Positions 32,100 through 41,422 of a stretch of 64,000 nt of DNA are shown here, one piece after another. The DNA comes from Chryseobacterium daecheongense (GTDB lineage Bacteria > Bacteroidota > Bacteroidia > Flavobacteriales > Weeksellaceae), in the NCBI RefSeq assembly GCF_003729955.1, contig NZ_RJTX01000002.1, forward strand, positions 124,001 through 188,000, in the 5' to 3' direction. The notes under the pieces were generated by a model, which did not search any database, had not been told where the DNA came from, and saw only the letters and a program-made list of their open reading frames with translations. A program made the translations under genes and the position numbers. Numbering within the stretch: the stretch's first letter is position 1; the number at the start of each line of letters is the position of its first letter.

Positions 32100-33953
32100 A
32101 TGTGTGGAATTGTAGGATATACAGGATTTCAAGACGCGTATGATATTGTAATCAACGGTCTTAGAAGATTAGAATATAGAGGATATGACAGTGCCGGTAT
32201 TGTTTTAGAAAGCACTAATAATAAATTTGAAGTTGAAAAAACAAAGGGTAAAGTAGACGATCTGGTTAACATCTCTAGCCAGCTTAAAGGTACTGCCAAA
32301 ATAGGAATGGGGCATACTCGTTGGGCTACTCACGGAGTGCCAAGTGACAGAAACTCTCACCCTCACTTATCCAATAACGGTAAAATAGCACTTGTTCATA
32401 ATGGTATTATTGAAAATTATGATACCATCAAAACCATGCTTACGGAGAAAGGATTCACTTTCAAATCGGAAACAGATACAGAAGTATTGGTAAACCTTAT
32501 CCAGTATTTTATGGATATCAATTCTGATACAGACTTCCCAACAGCAGTAAGATATGCTTTGAATGAAGTGTACGGAGCATATGCTATTACAGTGTTGCAT
32601 GAAGATTATCCGGGAGTTTTGGTAGTAGGAAGATTAGGTTCTCCATTGGCTATCGGAATTGGAGAAAAAGAATACTTCATCGCTTCCGATGCATCTCCTT
32701 TTGTAGAATTTACCAAAGAAGCTATTTATCTTGAAGAAGGTCATATGGCAACCATTTCATTGGAAAAAGGAGTAGATATCAGAACCATCAACGATAATTC
32801 TAAAATTGAACCGGAAATCCAAGAACTGAAATTAAGCTTGGAGCAGATAGAAAAAGGAGGATATGAGCATTTTATGTTAAAAGAGATCTTCGAACAGCCA
32901 AAATCTATCCATGATACGATGAGAGGAAGACTTCTTGTAGATGAAGGAGTGATTAAAATGGCAGGAATCTGGGATCATGTGGAAAGATTTAAAAATGCCA
33001 ACAGAATTATCATTATTGCTTGTGGAACTTCTTGGCATGCGGGGCTTATCGGAGAATACCTTATTGAAGAATATGCAAGAATCCCTGTTGAAGTAGAATA
33101 CGCATCAGAATTCAGATACAGAAATCCAATTATTACAGATAAAGATGTGGTGATTGCAATTTCTCAATCAGGAGAAACTGCAGATACAATGGCTGCTTTA
33201 AAATTAGCTAAAGAAAAAGGAGCTTTCATCTATGGCATATGTAATGTAGTAGATTCTTCTATTGCAAGAATTACGGATGCGGGATCTTATACTCACGCAG
33301 GACCGGAAATTGGGGTGGCTTCTACAAAAGCATTTACAGCCCAATTAACGATTCTTACTCTTATTGCATTTAAATTAGGTAAACATAACGGAAATTTAGG
33401 AAATGCTGATTTCATGAGCCTGATTGCAGAATTAGATGCTATTCCTAAGAAAATCGAAGAAGTTTTAAATACGACTCACGAATTGGTTCAGAATATTGCC
33501 AAAGATTTCGTAAATGCTACCAATTTCCTTTACTTAGGAAGAGGATACAATTATCCTGCGGCATTGGAGGGTGCATTAAAATTAAAGGAAATCTCTTATA
33601 TTCATGCAGAAGGGTATCCTGCTGCGGAAATGAAGCATGGACCGATTGCTTTAATTGACGAAAATATGCCGATTGTAATCATTGCTCCTAAAAAAGGACA
33701 TTATGATAAAATTGTAAGCAATGTTCAGGAAATTAAAGCAAGAAAAGGAAAAGTAATTGCTGTAGTAAATAAAGGAGATCAGCAGGTGAGTGCTATGGCA
33801 GATTATGTTATTGAGATTCCTGAAACCTCTGAATGCTTCTCACCTATTGTTGCATCAGTGCCTTTACAGCTGCTTGCTTATTATATTGCAGTGTATAGAG
33901 GCGCGAATGTAGACCAGCCTCGAAACCTGGCAAAATCTGTAACCGTGGAATAA
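32100..33953 (+). CDS. glmS: Glutamine--fructose-6-phosphate aminotransferase
   Basis: Makes glucosamine-6-phosphate, the first step to UDP-GlcNAc, peptidoglycan and LPS. The 617-residue protein starts MCGIVGYTG, so Cys2 is the N-terminal nucleophile of the glutaminase domain; RRLEYRGYDSAG and HTRWATHG follow. Two SIS sugar-isomerase domains (about 290-430 and 460-600) show ACGTSWHAG, ISQSGETADT and the C-terminal LAKSVTVE. Length and motifs are normal. Last gene of the 29.7-kb unit; gldK follows after 109 bases. Confidence 0.98.
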   Translation: MCGIVGYTGFQDAYDIVINGLRRLEYRGYDSAGIVLESTNNKFEVEKTKGKVDDLVNISSQLKGTAKIGMGHTRWATHGVPSDRNSHPHLSNNGKIALVHNGIIENYDTIKTMLTEKGFTFKSETDTEVLVNLIQYFMDINSDTDFPTAVRYALNEVYGAYAITVLHEDYPGVLVVGRLGSPLAIGIGEKEYFIASDASPFVEFTKEAIYLEEGHMATISLEKGVDIRTINDNSKIEPEIQELKLSLEQIEKGGYEHFMLKEIFEQPKSIHDTMRGRLLVDEGVIKMAGIWDHVERFKNANRIIIIACGTSWHAGLIGEYLIEEYARIPVEVEYASEFRYRNPIITDKDVVIAISQSGETADTMAALKLAKEKGAFIYGICNVVDSSIARITDAGSYTHAGPEIGVASTKAFTAQLTILTLIAFKLGKHNGNLGNADFMSLIAELDAIPKKIEEVLNTTHELVQNIAKDFVNATNFLYLGRGYNYPAALEGALKLKEISYIHAEGYPAAEMKHGPIALIDENMPIVIIAPKKGHYDKIVSNVQEIKARKGKVIAVVNKGDQQVSAMADYVIEIPETSECFSPIVASVPLQLLAYYIAVYRGANVDQPRNLAKSVTVE

Positions 33954-34062
33954 AAAAATACTTGTAAATAAAATAAATTTAGATTTCTTTCGTTATTTCA
34001 AAAAAAATCTTAAAAGTTTCTTAAAAAAATTATATATTTACGGCTTAATTATAAAAATTAAC

Positions 34063-35481
34063 ATGAAAAGGATATTTCTTTTATTATTGTCTGCGTCGGT
34101 AGCGTCGGTATCTTGTTCAGGTGGTGGAACTTCTTCCGTTGGGAAGCCAGGAACAAAAGGAGAATTGATACCAAGAGAAAAAACAAAATCATTTGTTGCG
34201 GAAAGACCCTATGGTATGGTTGCTATTCCTGCTGGATCATTTATTGCAGGTCTGGCAGATCAGGATCCAACCAGTACTCCTGAGAAGGCTTCATTGAAAA
34301 CAGTGACTGTTTCTTCTTTCTTCATGGATGAAGCAGAAACTACTAATGCGGAATACAGGGTATTTATCAACTATGTAAGAGATTCTATTGCCAGAACCCT
34401 TCTTGCTGAAGCTGCCGGAGAAGGTGGTGAAGGTGGAGGTAAAGGTGCAAGCATAGGAGATTATGCATACCTTGCTCAAAAAGAAGAAAATTTAACACCA
34501 TATCAGGAATATTTAGAAGGACAAGGAGGCCGTGAAGAAGGCGGATATGATCCTAACAAAAGATTAGATTGGAAAATTCCTTTACATTGGAATACAACCA
34601 AATATCCGGACGTAGAATACGCGGAAGTTTTGGAATCTATGTATTTGCCTGCTTCTTCAAGAATCGGGAACGAAAGAATTTTAGATGTTAGTAAGCTAAA
34701 ATATACCTACAGATGGGGAGATATGGATGCGGCAATTGCTGATAACGAAAGAGGTGTAAACTACCTTAGAAGTGAAAGTATTGCAATCTATCCGGATACA
34801 ACTGTTTGGGTAAAAGATTTCCACTTTGCTTATAACGAGCCTTTGTTCGAACAATATTTCTGGCACAAAGCCTATAAAGATTATCCAGTTGTTGGTGTAA
34901 CATGGGATCAGGCTAGAGCTTACTGTAACTTCAGATCTAAATTAAAGTCTGACTATAACGAAAGCTTAAAAAGAAGAAAACAAAGACCATTGCGTTTCCG
35001 TCTTCCTACAGAGTTTGAATGGGAATATGCTGCAAGAGGTGGAATGGAAAATGCTACTTACCCTTGGGGAGGTCCATACTTAATGGATGACAGAGGTTGC
35101 TACCTGGCAAACTTCAAACCTAAAAGAGGTAACTATATGGAAGATGATAAAAAAGGTACTTATACATATACAGCTCCAGTAAAGAAATTTAAGAAAAATG
35201 GATTTGGATTATTTGACATGGCTGGAAACGTTTCTGAATGGACAGCGTCTGATTACAACAACTCTTCATACGGATTCTCATCAACGTTAAACCCTTCTAC
35301 TAAAGACTTAGCTGATACTAAAAAATCTGTAAGAGGTGGTTCTTGGAAAGACGTAGGCTACATGCTTATGACCGGTGCAAGAGATTGGGAAAGAAAAGAT
35401 TCAGCGAGAAGTTATATCGGATTTAGAACTGTACAGGACATCCCTGAGGCTGCTGTTAAACCAAAAAGAGTTAGCAGATAA
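34063..35481 (+). CDS. gldK: Gliding motility / type IX secretion lipoprotein GldK
   Basis: An outer-membrane lipoprotein that forms, with GldN, the ring of the type IX secretion system. The 472-residue protein has a lipoprotein signal with Cys18. It belongs to the FGE-sulfatase (SUMF1-like) fold: GMVAIPAGSF (51-60), FMDEAETTNAEYRVFINYV, RLPTEFEWEYAARGG, YPWGGPY, FGLFDMAGNVSEWTASD and RGGSWKD. A Gly/Glu-rich loop (118-130, GEGGEGGGKG) is inserted in the domain. It starts the gldK-gldL-gldM-gldN order of flavobacteria. Confidence 0.96.
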   Translation: MKRIFLLLLSASVASVSCSGGGTSSVGKPGTKGELIPREKTKSFVAERPYGMVAIPAGSFIAGLADQDPTSTPEKASLKTVTVSSFFMDEAETTNAEYRVFINYVRDSIARTLLAEAAGEGGEGGGKGASIGDYAYLAQKEENLTPYQEYLEGQGGREEGGYDPNKRLDWKIPLHWNTTKYPDVEYAEVLESMYLPASSRIGNERILDVSKLKYTYRWGDMDAAIADNERGVNYLRSESIAIYPDTTVWVKDFHFAYNEPLFEQYFWHKAYKDYPVVGVTWDQARAYCNFRSKLKSDYNESLKRRKQRPLRFRLPTEFEWEYAARGGMENATYPWGGPYLMDDRGCYLANFKPKRGNYMEDDKKGTYTYTAPVKKFKKNGFGLFDMAGNVSEWTASDYNNSSYGFSSTLNPSTKDLADTKKSVRGGSWKDVGYMLMTGARDWERKDSARSYIGFRTVQDIPEAAVKPKRVSR

Positions 35482-35544
35482 TCAACCAAATCAAAAATTA
35501 TTTTTCAATAACAATTTTATTTAACATTAAAAAAAACTAAATAT

Positions 35545-36237
35545 ATGTTTAAGACTAAAGATGCTTGGATGAATTTCTTCTATTCGTTCGGTGCTGCAAT
35601 TGTAATTCTTGGAGCTTGGCTTAAAATTACTCACATTACCTTGGGACCAATTAATGGTAACATGGCTCTTACGGTAGGGCTTATTACTGAAGCAATTATT
35701 TTCATCATTTTCGCTTTTGACCCGCCAAAATCTGAAGAGTCTTATGCTTGGGAAAATGTATATCCTGAACTATTAGATAAACATGCAAACCCAAACCCAT
35801 TACATTCTAACGTATCTTCTAAAAATAATATCGATCATTTTGCAGAATTAGAAAATTCTCTTTCGGGTAAATTAGATCAAATGCTTAAAGATGCAAAATT
35901 AGATGTTCAACTATTTGAAAGCTTAAGAACAGGTATCGATAAGTTTTCTAGCTCAGTTGATCAAATCAATCAAACTGTTGACGTTTCTGCTTCTACTCAT
36001 AAATATAACGATCAGTTGAACAAAGCTGCTCAACATATGGAAAGCATGAATGCTCTTTATGCAATGCAGATCGAAAACGGTAAGAGACAATCTGAATTTG
36101 CTAATAAATATGTAGCAGATATGCAAAAATCTGTTGAGCAATCAGAGAAATTCAATCAAGAGTTACAAGGTTTAACAGCTAATTTGAATAACTTAAACAG
36201 AGTTTATGGTGGTATGCTAACTGCAATGAAGTCTTAA
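35545..36237 (+). CDS. gldL: Type IX secretion / gliding motor protein GldL
   Basis: Inner-membrane motor subunit that, with GldM, uses the proton gradient to drive secretion and gliding. The 230-residue protein has two helices (about 12-30 and 40-58) and a cytoplasmic helical tail. Lys27 and Glu49 lie in the membrane part; a glutamate at this place in helix 2 is known to matter for proton flow in the Flavobacterium protein. The tail (90-230) is rich in Gln and Asn with heptad-like spacing. It follows gldK by 63 bases. Confidence 0.96.
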   Translation: MFKTKDAWMNFFYSFGAAIVILGAWLKITHITLGPINGNMALTVGLITEAIIFIIFAFDPPKSEESYAWENVYPELLDKHANPNPLHSNVSSKNNIDHFAELENSLSGKLDQMLKDAKLDVQLFESLRTGIDKFSSSVDQINQTVDVSASTHKYNDQLNKAAQHMESMNALYAMQIENGKRQSEFANKYVADMQKSVEQSEKFNQELQGLTANLNNLNRVYGGMLTAMKS

Positions 36238-36289
36238 TTCCAACCCATTTCTAAATTTAACTACTTAATCAAAAACAAAAGAAAAGAGA

Positions 36290-37864
36290 ATGGCACAAGG
36301 AAAACAGACTCCACGTCAGAAGATGATCAACCTAATGTATTTGGTGTTCATCGCTATGATGGCCCTAAATATTGATGCGGAAATCATCAGATCATATTAT
36401 GACTCTACGAGAGCGCTAAATGAAACAAGAACTTTAACCGAGAGAAAAAACGAGAAGATTTTCGAAAAAACCCTTGAAGCAAAAGCGCAGCAAGTACCGG
36501 ATACTTATGCTAAGCCTTGGGCGGATTATCAGGTTCTTAGAGATAAAATTAACGTTTTAGTTGATCATGCTGAAAAAATTAAGACCCAATTAAAGAAAGA
36601 ATCTGAATTTAAAGATGGAATTGATGTAAGCGAAAATTTCGCAGCACTTAATAATAATGAGCCAACTACAGATTATTTCTTTAACGAAGGTGATGAAAAC
36701 TCTCCTTCAAAGAGAGCGAATGAATTGAAATCTAAAATTGATGATGTAAGAAATTACATTAATACCACTTTTGGAAACAATCCACAACTTAAAGATTTAG
36801 TTGACAGAGCAAATAAATCTCTTATTGCTGAATATCCTAAGGGTAAATCTCCAAACGATAAAACATGGTTCCAGAATAAATTCTACCACCAGCCGTTAAT
36901 CGCTGCGATTTCAAACTTAGAGATTATTCAGAATGATGCTAGAAATGTTCAGTCAGATGCATTGGCATTAATGTTACAAGAAAAAGTAGATGCAAGCATT
37001 AAATTCAGCAGCTATGAACCAATTGTTTCAGGACCGGTAGATATCCAGGCTGGACAACAGGCTGAAGTTAAAGTTATGTTAGGTACTTATTCTAATAGTG
37101 ATAAGATCAAAATCAGTGGTGTTAGCAGACAAGAAAACGGAAAAGGTATTATTCCGATTTCTGGAAGTGGTGCAGAAGGGCCTCGTACTTTAAATGGTAC
37201 CATTACATTAACAGATGCTTCAGGAAAACCACAAAGTTTCCCTTGGACGCATACATATAACGTAATCGCAGGGCCTCAATTAGTAAAACTTCAAAAAGGA
37301 TTACTATTATCTGCTGATAAGATGAATGTAATGTATAGAGGACTTGAAAACCCTGTTTCAGGATCTATCTTAGGTGCTGATAATGCTAAATTATCTTTAT
37401 CTGCTCCAGGTGCAGTTGTGAAAAATACAGGTCCAGGAAAATGGAATGTAACACCAACTACGGGTACAACACTTAAGTTGACGTTGTCTGGAACAGATCC
37501 TACTGGTAAATCAGTTTCTCAGGTGTTTGAATACAGAATTAAAGGTGTTCCACCACCACAAGGACAAATGAGAGGTCAAAACGTATTAGGTATGCCTGCA
37601 ACTTCAATCCCGAACCAATCGGTACAAGCAGCAATTCCTGATTTCGACTTCCCGGTTTCGTTCGCTGTTAATCAGTTTATGGTTAAAGTACCTGGTAGAG
37701 CAGCATTATTAGTTAAAGGTAATACTTTAGCTGAAGCAGCTGGTCTAATGAAGAATCTAAGAACAGGAGACGTAGTATATATATTTGATATCAAAGCTAC
37801 TGCTACCGGTTTAGGTAATCAACAGATTAAAAATATAACTCCTATTGTAATCAACGTTCAGTAA
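36290..37864 (+). CDS. gldM: Type IX secretion / gliding motor protein GldM
   Basis: Partner of GldL. The 524-residue protein has one N-terminal transmembrane helix (about 13-33, MINLMYLVFIAMMALNI) and a large periplasmic part with four domains, which reaches the GldK/GldN ring. MAQGKQTPRQKMINLMYLV and the following helix AEIIRSYYDSTRALNE are typical. Ends with the VVYIFDIKATATG strand region. It follows gldL by 52 bases and is intact. Confidence 0.97.
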   Translation: MAQGKQTPRQKMINLMYLVFIAMMALNIDAEIIRSYYDSTRALNETRTLTERKNEKIFEKTLEAKAQQVPDTYAKPWADYQVLRDKINVLVDHAEKIKTQLKKESEFKDGIDVSENFAALNNNEPTTDYFFNEGDENSPSKRANELKSKIDDVRNYINTTFGNNPQLKDLVDRANKSLIAEYPKGKSPNDKTWFQNKFYHQPLIAAISNLEIIQNDARNVQSDALALMLQEKVDASIKFSSYEPIVSGPVDIQAGQQAEVKVMLGTYSNSDKIKISGVSRQENGKGIIPISGSGAEGPRTLNGTITLTDASGKPQSFPWTHTYNVIAGPQLVKLQKGLLLSADKMNVMYRGLENPVSGSILGADNAKLSLSAPGAVVKNTGPGKWNVTPTTGTTLKLTLSGTDPTGKSVSQVFEYRIKGVPPPQGQMRGQNVLGMPATSIPNQSVQAAIPDFDFPVSFAVNQFMVKVPGRAALLVKGNTLAEAAGLMKNLRTGDVVYIFDIKATATGLGNQQIKNITPIVINVQ

Positions 37865-37889
37865 GGTTTAATAGTTTAATAATAATATT

Positions 37890-38828
37890 ATGAAAAAATA
37901 TATAAGCAGTCTTTTAGTATTAGTTTCGGGATTCGTTTTTTCCCAAACTATCCTGAATGCATCTTCTCCGGAAGAATTCAGAAGGATGAGAGATGAAAAT
38001 AAGCAAAAGGTTGGAGATACTGTTATTGATAAAACGGTTAAGCCTTTAGAATATGGATTTGTTGATGATAAGGACATCTTGAAAAGTATGTTTGTTTGGG
38101 AAATTATCGATATGAATGATAAGATCAACCAACCTTTCTACTATGATAATCCGGATGGTCTGCTTTCATCCCCTACAAGATCACTTTATCAATTGTTATT
38201 GGATGCTGCCATCAGCGGAAAAATTGCAGAAGTATATGATGACGAAAACTTTGTAACCAAGCTTACTCCTGAAGGAATTCAGAAAAGATTAGAAAGTGTA
38301 AGAATCTCTGATGCTGCAATTGATATCCTTAACACAGGAAGACAATTAACAGAGGATGAGAAAAAACAATATACCGATATCTTTAAAACGACAACTGACA
38401 AAGTTAAAGTTCTTAAAATTATGGGTATGTGGTTCATCGATAAGAGAGATGGTCAAATGAAATACAGACCACTTGGTATTGCTGCAATGGGACCAGATCC
38501 GGCTGTTCAAGGGAGAACAGGACCAAACGGAGAGCCATTGGCAGGAGCAGATGAGCTTATCGACTTATTCTGGATCTATTATCCAACTGCAAGAGAAGTT
38601 TTAGCTAACAATTATGTTTTCAACAAAAAGAATTCAGCTGCTGACTTATCTTTTGATGATTTGATCAATGCTAGAAGATTTTCTTCTATTATTTATAAGT
38701 CATCAAGCGGTTTAGGAGATGGTACTATTAAAGACTATATTCCAAGAAATGCTGATGAGCAGTTAGAAGAAAGCGACAGAATTAAGGAGCAGATTCTAGA
38801 AATGGAAAATGAAATGTGGAATTACTAA
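37890..38828 (+). CDS. gldN: Type IX secretion protein GldN
   Basis: Periplasmic partner of GldK. The 312-residue protein has a signal peptide (MKKYISSLLVLVSGFVFSQ), then LNASSPEEFRRMR, DKTVKPLEYGFVDDKDILKSMFVWEIIDMNDKINQPFYYD, VKVLKIMGMWFIDKRDGQMKYRPLGIAAMGPD and DLFWIYYPTAREVL, all read as GldN (PorN) motifs. It closes the gldKLMN operon, 25 bases after gldM, and is followed by a strong terminator. Confidence 0.97.
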   Translation: MKKYISSLLVLVSGFVFSQTILNASSPEEFRRMRDENKQKVGDTVIDKTVKPLEYGFVDDKDILKSMFVWEIIDMNDKINQPFYYDNPDGLLSSPTRSLYQLLLDAAISGKIAEVYDDENFVTKLTPEGIQKRLESVRISDAAIDILNTGRQLTEDEKKQYTDIFKTTTDKVKVLKIMGMWFIDKRDGQMKYRPLGIAAMGPDPAVQGRTGPNGEPLAGADELIDLFWIYYPTAREVLANNYVFNKKNSAADLSFDDLINARRFSSIIYKSSSGLGDGTIKDYIPRNADEQLEESDRIKEQILEMENEMWNY

Positions 38829-38850
38829 ATTTCACTTGATATTTATACAA

Positions 38851-38880
38851 AACCTGAGTATTTTTACTCAGGTTTTTTTT
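38851..38880 (+). terminator. Terminator of the gldKLMN operon
   Basis: AACCTGAGT (38851-38859) pairs with ACTCAGGTT (38866-38874), then a run of T to 38880. It ends only 4 bases before the ATG of the next gene, which is in the same direction. Confidence 0.88.
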
Positions 38881-38883
38881 ATT

Positions 38884-39921
38884 ATGAGAAAAGTAGACTA
38901 TATTATTGTTGGGGACGGATATGCGGCATTGTTTTTTGCGCATCAGCTCATTAAGCATGATCAATCTTTCGTTATTTTTTCAGAAGGGAGAAAAAGTGCG
39001 TCTCAAGTATCTGCGGGGATTATCAATCCTGTGGTGTTAAAAAAGTTTACCACTTTCTGGAAGGCCCAGGAACAAATAGATTTCCTGAAAATTACTCTTC
39101 AGGAAATAGAATCCTACACTCGGAAAAATTATCTGATCCATGCACCGATTCATAGAATTTTCCATGATGATAATGAACAGAAGCTGTGGTTGAAAAAATC
39201 AGATAATGAAGATCTTTCAGCATTTTTGAATAAAGAATTCAGGCATTTGGATATTGTTAAGAATGATTTCAATACAGGAAAGGTTGATCAGTCTGCAAGA
39301 TTGGATGTGAGTAGCTTTTTCAATGATCTATTCAGCTATTTTGAGAATCAGTCTATTCTGATAAAAGAAAAATTTGAATATGCTAAACTTAATCCTTCAG
39401 CATCTACATATAAAGACATTGCTTTTCAACATATTATTTTCTGTGAGGGAATGGGTGTGAAAGAAAATCCCTATTTTTCTGAAATTCCGGTGAACCCTAA
39501 TAAAGGGCATCATATCAAAGTAAAGCTTTCGAAAGATATTCCTGAAAATATAACGATCAAAAAGAAGCATTTTCTGTTTCCTGTCAATCATGATTTGTAT
39601 TTTTATGGAGGAACTTATGACAGAGAGCAACTGCATCATCACATAGATGATTCTGCAGTAGAACAACTGGTTCGTGGGTTATCAGAATTTTATCCGGATG
39701 ATTTTGAAATTGGTGAGGTGAATTTCGGTTTCCGACCTACTGTGAAAGACCGAAGACCTATTATAGGAAGACATAATGAACATGAAAACCTATATGTTTT
39801 CAATGGATTGGGAGCGCGGGGAATTCTCAATGGATGTTATTTTTCTAAAAGCCTGTATGAATTTATAGAAAACAATATTCCGTTACATGAAGAAATATCC
39901 ATCAACAGATTTAATAAGTAA
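38884..39921 (+). CDS. FAD-dependent oxidoreductase (DadA-like)
   Basis: A 345-residue flavoprotein with the FAD Rossmann motif IIVGDGYAALFFA right after the N-terminus and a DAO-like fold: SAGIINPVVLKK near 45, FNGLGARGILNGCYFSK near the end. An alternative start at 38809 would place the operon terminator inside the gene, so ATG 38884 is used. Members of this family oxidise amino acids or small amines; the substrate is not evident. The next gene (a sugar transporter) starts 10 bases after it, so both may be one unit. Confidence 0.85.
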   Translation: MRKVDYIIVGDGYAALFFAHQLIKHDQSFVIFSEGRKSASQVSAGIINPVVLKKFTTFWKAQEQIDFLKITLQEIESYTRKNYLIHAPIHRIFHDDNEQKLWLKKSDNEDLSAFLNKEFRHLDIVKNDFNTGKVDQSARLDVSSFFNDLFSYFENQSILIKEKFEYAKLNPSASTYKDIAFQHIIFCEGMGVKENPYFSEIPVNPNKGHHIKVKLSKDIPENITIKKKHFLFPVNHDLYFYGGTYDREQLHHHIDDSAVEQLVRGLSEFYPDDFEIGEVNFGFRPTVKDRRPIIGRHNEHENLYVFNGLGARGILNGCYFSKSLYEFIENNIPLHEEISINRFNK

Positions 39922-39931
39922 CTGAAAGATT

Positions 39932-40186
39932 ATGAATGAAAATATATTAGGAATTATAGCTGGGATACTTACTTCGGCTTCAATGGTTCCCCAGCTTGTA
40001 AAAGTCTTAAAAGAAAAGAATGTAGAAGATCTTTCCTGGGTCATGCTGTTGGTCCTTATATCGGGAGTTTCTCTATGGGTATGGTACGGAATCATGAAAG
40101 AAGAATGGCCTATTATCTTATCCAATGCTTTTTCCGTGCTTCTCAATAGTACACTTTTAGTCTGTTACTTTATATATAAAAAATAA
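39932..40186 (+). CDS. SemiSWEET-type sugar transporter
   Basis: An 84-residue protein with three transmembrane helices, the half-unit of a SWEET transporter, working as a dimer in the inner membrane. The first helix has the PQ signature SMVPQLVKV (Pro20-Gln21), and the helix LMLLVLISGVSLWVWYGI and the final NSTLLVCYFIYKK fit the family. It carries small sugars by facilitated diffusion; the substrate is unknown. Confidence 0.92.
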   Translation: MNENILGIIAGILTSASMVPQLVKVLKEKNVEDLSWVMLLVLISGVSLWVWYGIMKEEWPIILSNAFSVLLNSTLLVCYFIYKK

Positions 40187-40222
40187 ATTGGGGGCTTTTA
40201 CATGCGTAAAAGCCCCCAATTT
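40185..40222. terminator. Bidirectional terminator between convergent units
   Basis: Sixteen-base arms AAATTGGGGGCTTTTA and TAAAAGCCCCCAATTT around a 6-base loop, between the SemiSWEET gene and the META-domain gene. Confidence 0.9.
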
Positions 40223-40238
40223 AATATATGGAAGGTTA

Positions 40239-40676
40239 TTATTCCTGAAGGGTAAATTTAGCTAAAGGAGCCATTCTGGCCTTATTTAAAGTAAGAGTAT
40301 TTCCATTCACAGAATAGTTGTCTGCAGCCAATAAAGCTTTTGTGAACAAAAGTTCTGTTTCAAGATCATCACAGGCCATCATGGTAGACATTCCCTGATT
40401 GAATTTGATACGCATCATTTCCGGTGTAATCTCAAAGGTCCCTCCAACACCATTACATCCTGCATGTCCGGAGTATCTCATATCCGCCATATTCAATGAA
40501 AAATAAGGATTGTTTTTTGGATTATGAAGTGTGATAGGCTTCCCGTTAAGTTCTACAAGTTTCCAGGTTTTCCCCGTAATATCATTAGACGCTTTTCCCG
40601 GTTGGGTAGTGCTTTTACACGAAAAAAGTATGATTGCCACAAACAATAGGGCTAAATAACTATATAGTCTTTTCAT
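40239..40676 (-). CDS. META-domain (HslJ-like) lipoprotein
   Basis: A 145-residue lipoprotein (signal ending ILFSC, Cys20) with a META/HslJ-type domain: GKTWKLVELNGKPI, then GHAGCNGVGGTFEI, a hallmark of the domain, MACDDLETELLFTKAL and a final YSVNGNTLTLNKA strand. In other bacteria such proteins are heat-shock or novobiocin-tolerance related, with unclear mechanism. It is 23 bases downstream of the second lipoprotein gene and likely in one operon with it. Confidence 0.92.
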   Translation of the reverse strand: MKRLYSYLALLFVAIILFSCKSTTQPGKASNDITGKTWKLVELNGKPITLHNPKNNPYFSLNMADMRYSGHAGCNGVGGTFEITPEMMRIKFNQGMSTMMACDDLETELLFTKALLAADNYSVNGNTLTLNKARMAPLAKFTLQE

Positions 40677-40699
40677 ATCAGAATATTTAATGTGAGTAA

Positions 40700-41098
40700 T
40701 TAATAAGAGGCCATTTTAGTGGCGGTTCGGTTTTTCCCATTATTTTTATAATGAAATAAAACCATATCAACATTTTTTTTCAGAAAGGTAATATTACCTC
40801 TGATATCGGAATATTGATATTCTGCATTGGAAGCTGTGTACTCTGGTAAGTCTTCATTTTTTTTCAGCTCATAGGTTTTGCCATCCAAATGTACAGTTAC
40901 CGTATTTTGGGTTTCATTAACAGTAACTTCCATCTGATCTCCGAAGCTGTCTGTAAAAACTTCTTTTGTAATTTTATCTGTTTCCACAGCAGTAGGTTGA
41001 ATCTCAGTGAGAGATTCGGTTTCTTTCACAGAGTGCTTACACGCTGTTACTGAAAGTACAGCCAGGCTGAAGATAATTATTGAAGATAATTTTTTCAT
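40700..41098 (-). CDS. Small lipoprotein, possibly MliC-like
   Basis: A 132-residue lipoprotein (signal ending SVTAC, Cys20). After a polar linker, residues 65-120 read VTVHLDGKTYELKKNEDLPEYTAS followed by ARYSD-like EYQYSDIRGNITFLKKNVDMVLFHY, a pattern similar to MliC lysozyme inhibitors (Y-E-L ... AS ... A-x-Y-x-D ... W/F); a close match could not be checked. Only one Cys is present in the mature part, so the usual disulfide is absent. Role uncertain. Confidence 0.65.
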   Translation of the reverse strand: MKKLSSIIIFSLAVLSVTACKHSVKETESLTEIQPTAVETDKITKEVFTDSFGDQMEVTVNETQNTVTVHLDGKTYELKKNEDLPEYTASNAEYQYSDIRGNITFLKKNVDMVLFHYKNNGKNRTATKMASY

Positions 41099-41405
41099 AG
41101 TAATAAGTGATTAAGTGTGTCATGAAATAGTATTAATGTTGTATAAATTTACAAATATTTTTAATGTATATATGTTAAATTTAGATAAATTAATTAAAAT
41201 ATCAATATTCCAGGTAGGGAGACTGAATCACTGAAAAACGGTATGCGATTTCACTTTAGTCATTTTTATAAAATGTATTTTTTAAGGGAAACAAGTCTTG
41301 AAAAAAAGTTGCTAATATTAAATTTTCCTTTAACCATGCGTCTTCAGCTTATTTAAAGGAAAGTTAAATTTTGTTAATCTATATGCAAATATTCAAATCT
41401 AGGTG
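41099..41405. other. Intergenic region without recognisable genes
   Basis: About 310 very AT-rich bases between divergent units. Apart from the promoter box at its right edge I see no gene, repeat or structure. Confidence 0.5.
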
Positions 41406-41413
41406 TAGATTTG
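41406..41413 (+). promoter_or_regulatory. -7 box before the small membrane protein and efflux genes
   Basis: TAGATTTG followed by CAAC, only 9 bases before the ATG at 41423, so the mRNA may have almost no leader. It overlaps a TTG codon of the longer frame and decides the start. Confidence 0.5.
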
Positions 41414-41422
41414 CAACTTCAA

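Noticed and set aside
38809..38883. Longer N-terminus of the FAD oxidoreductase
   Set aside because: The extension overlaps gldN and contains the operon terminator; the flavin motif begins right after the ATG at 38884.
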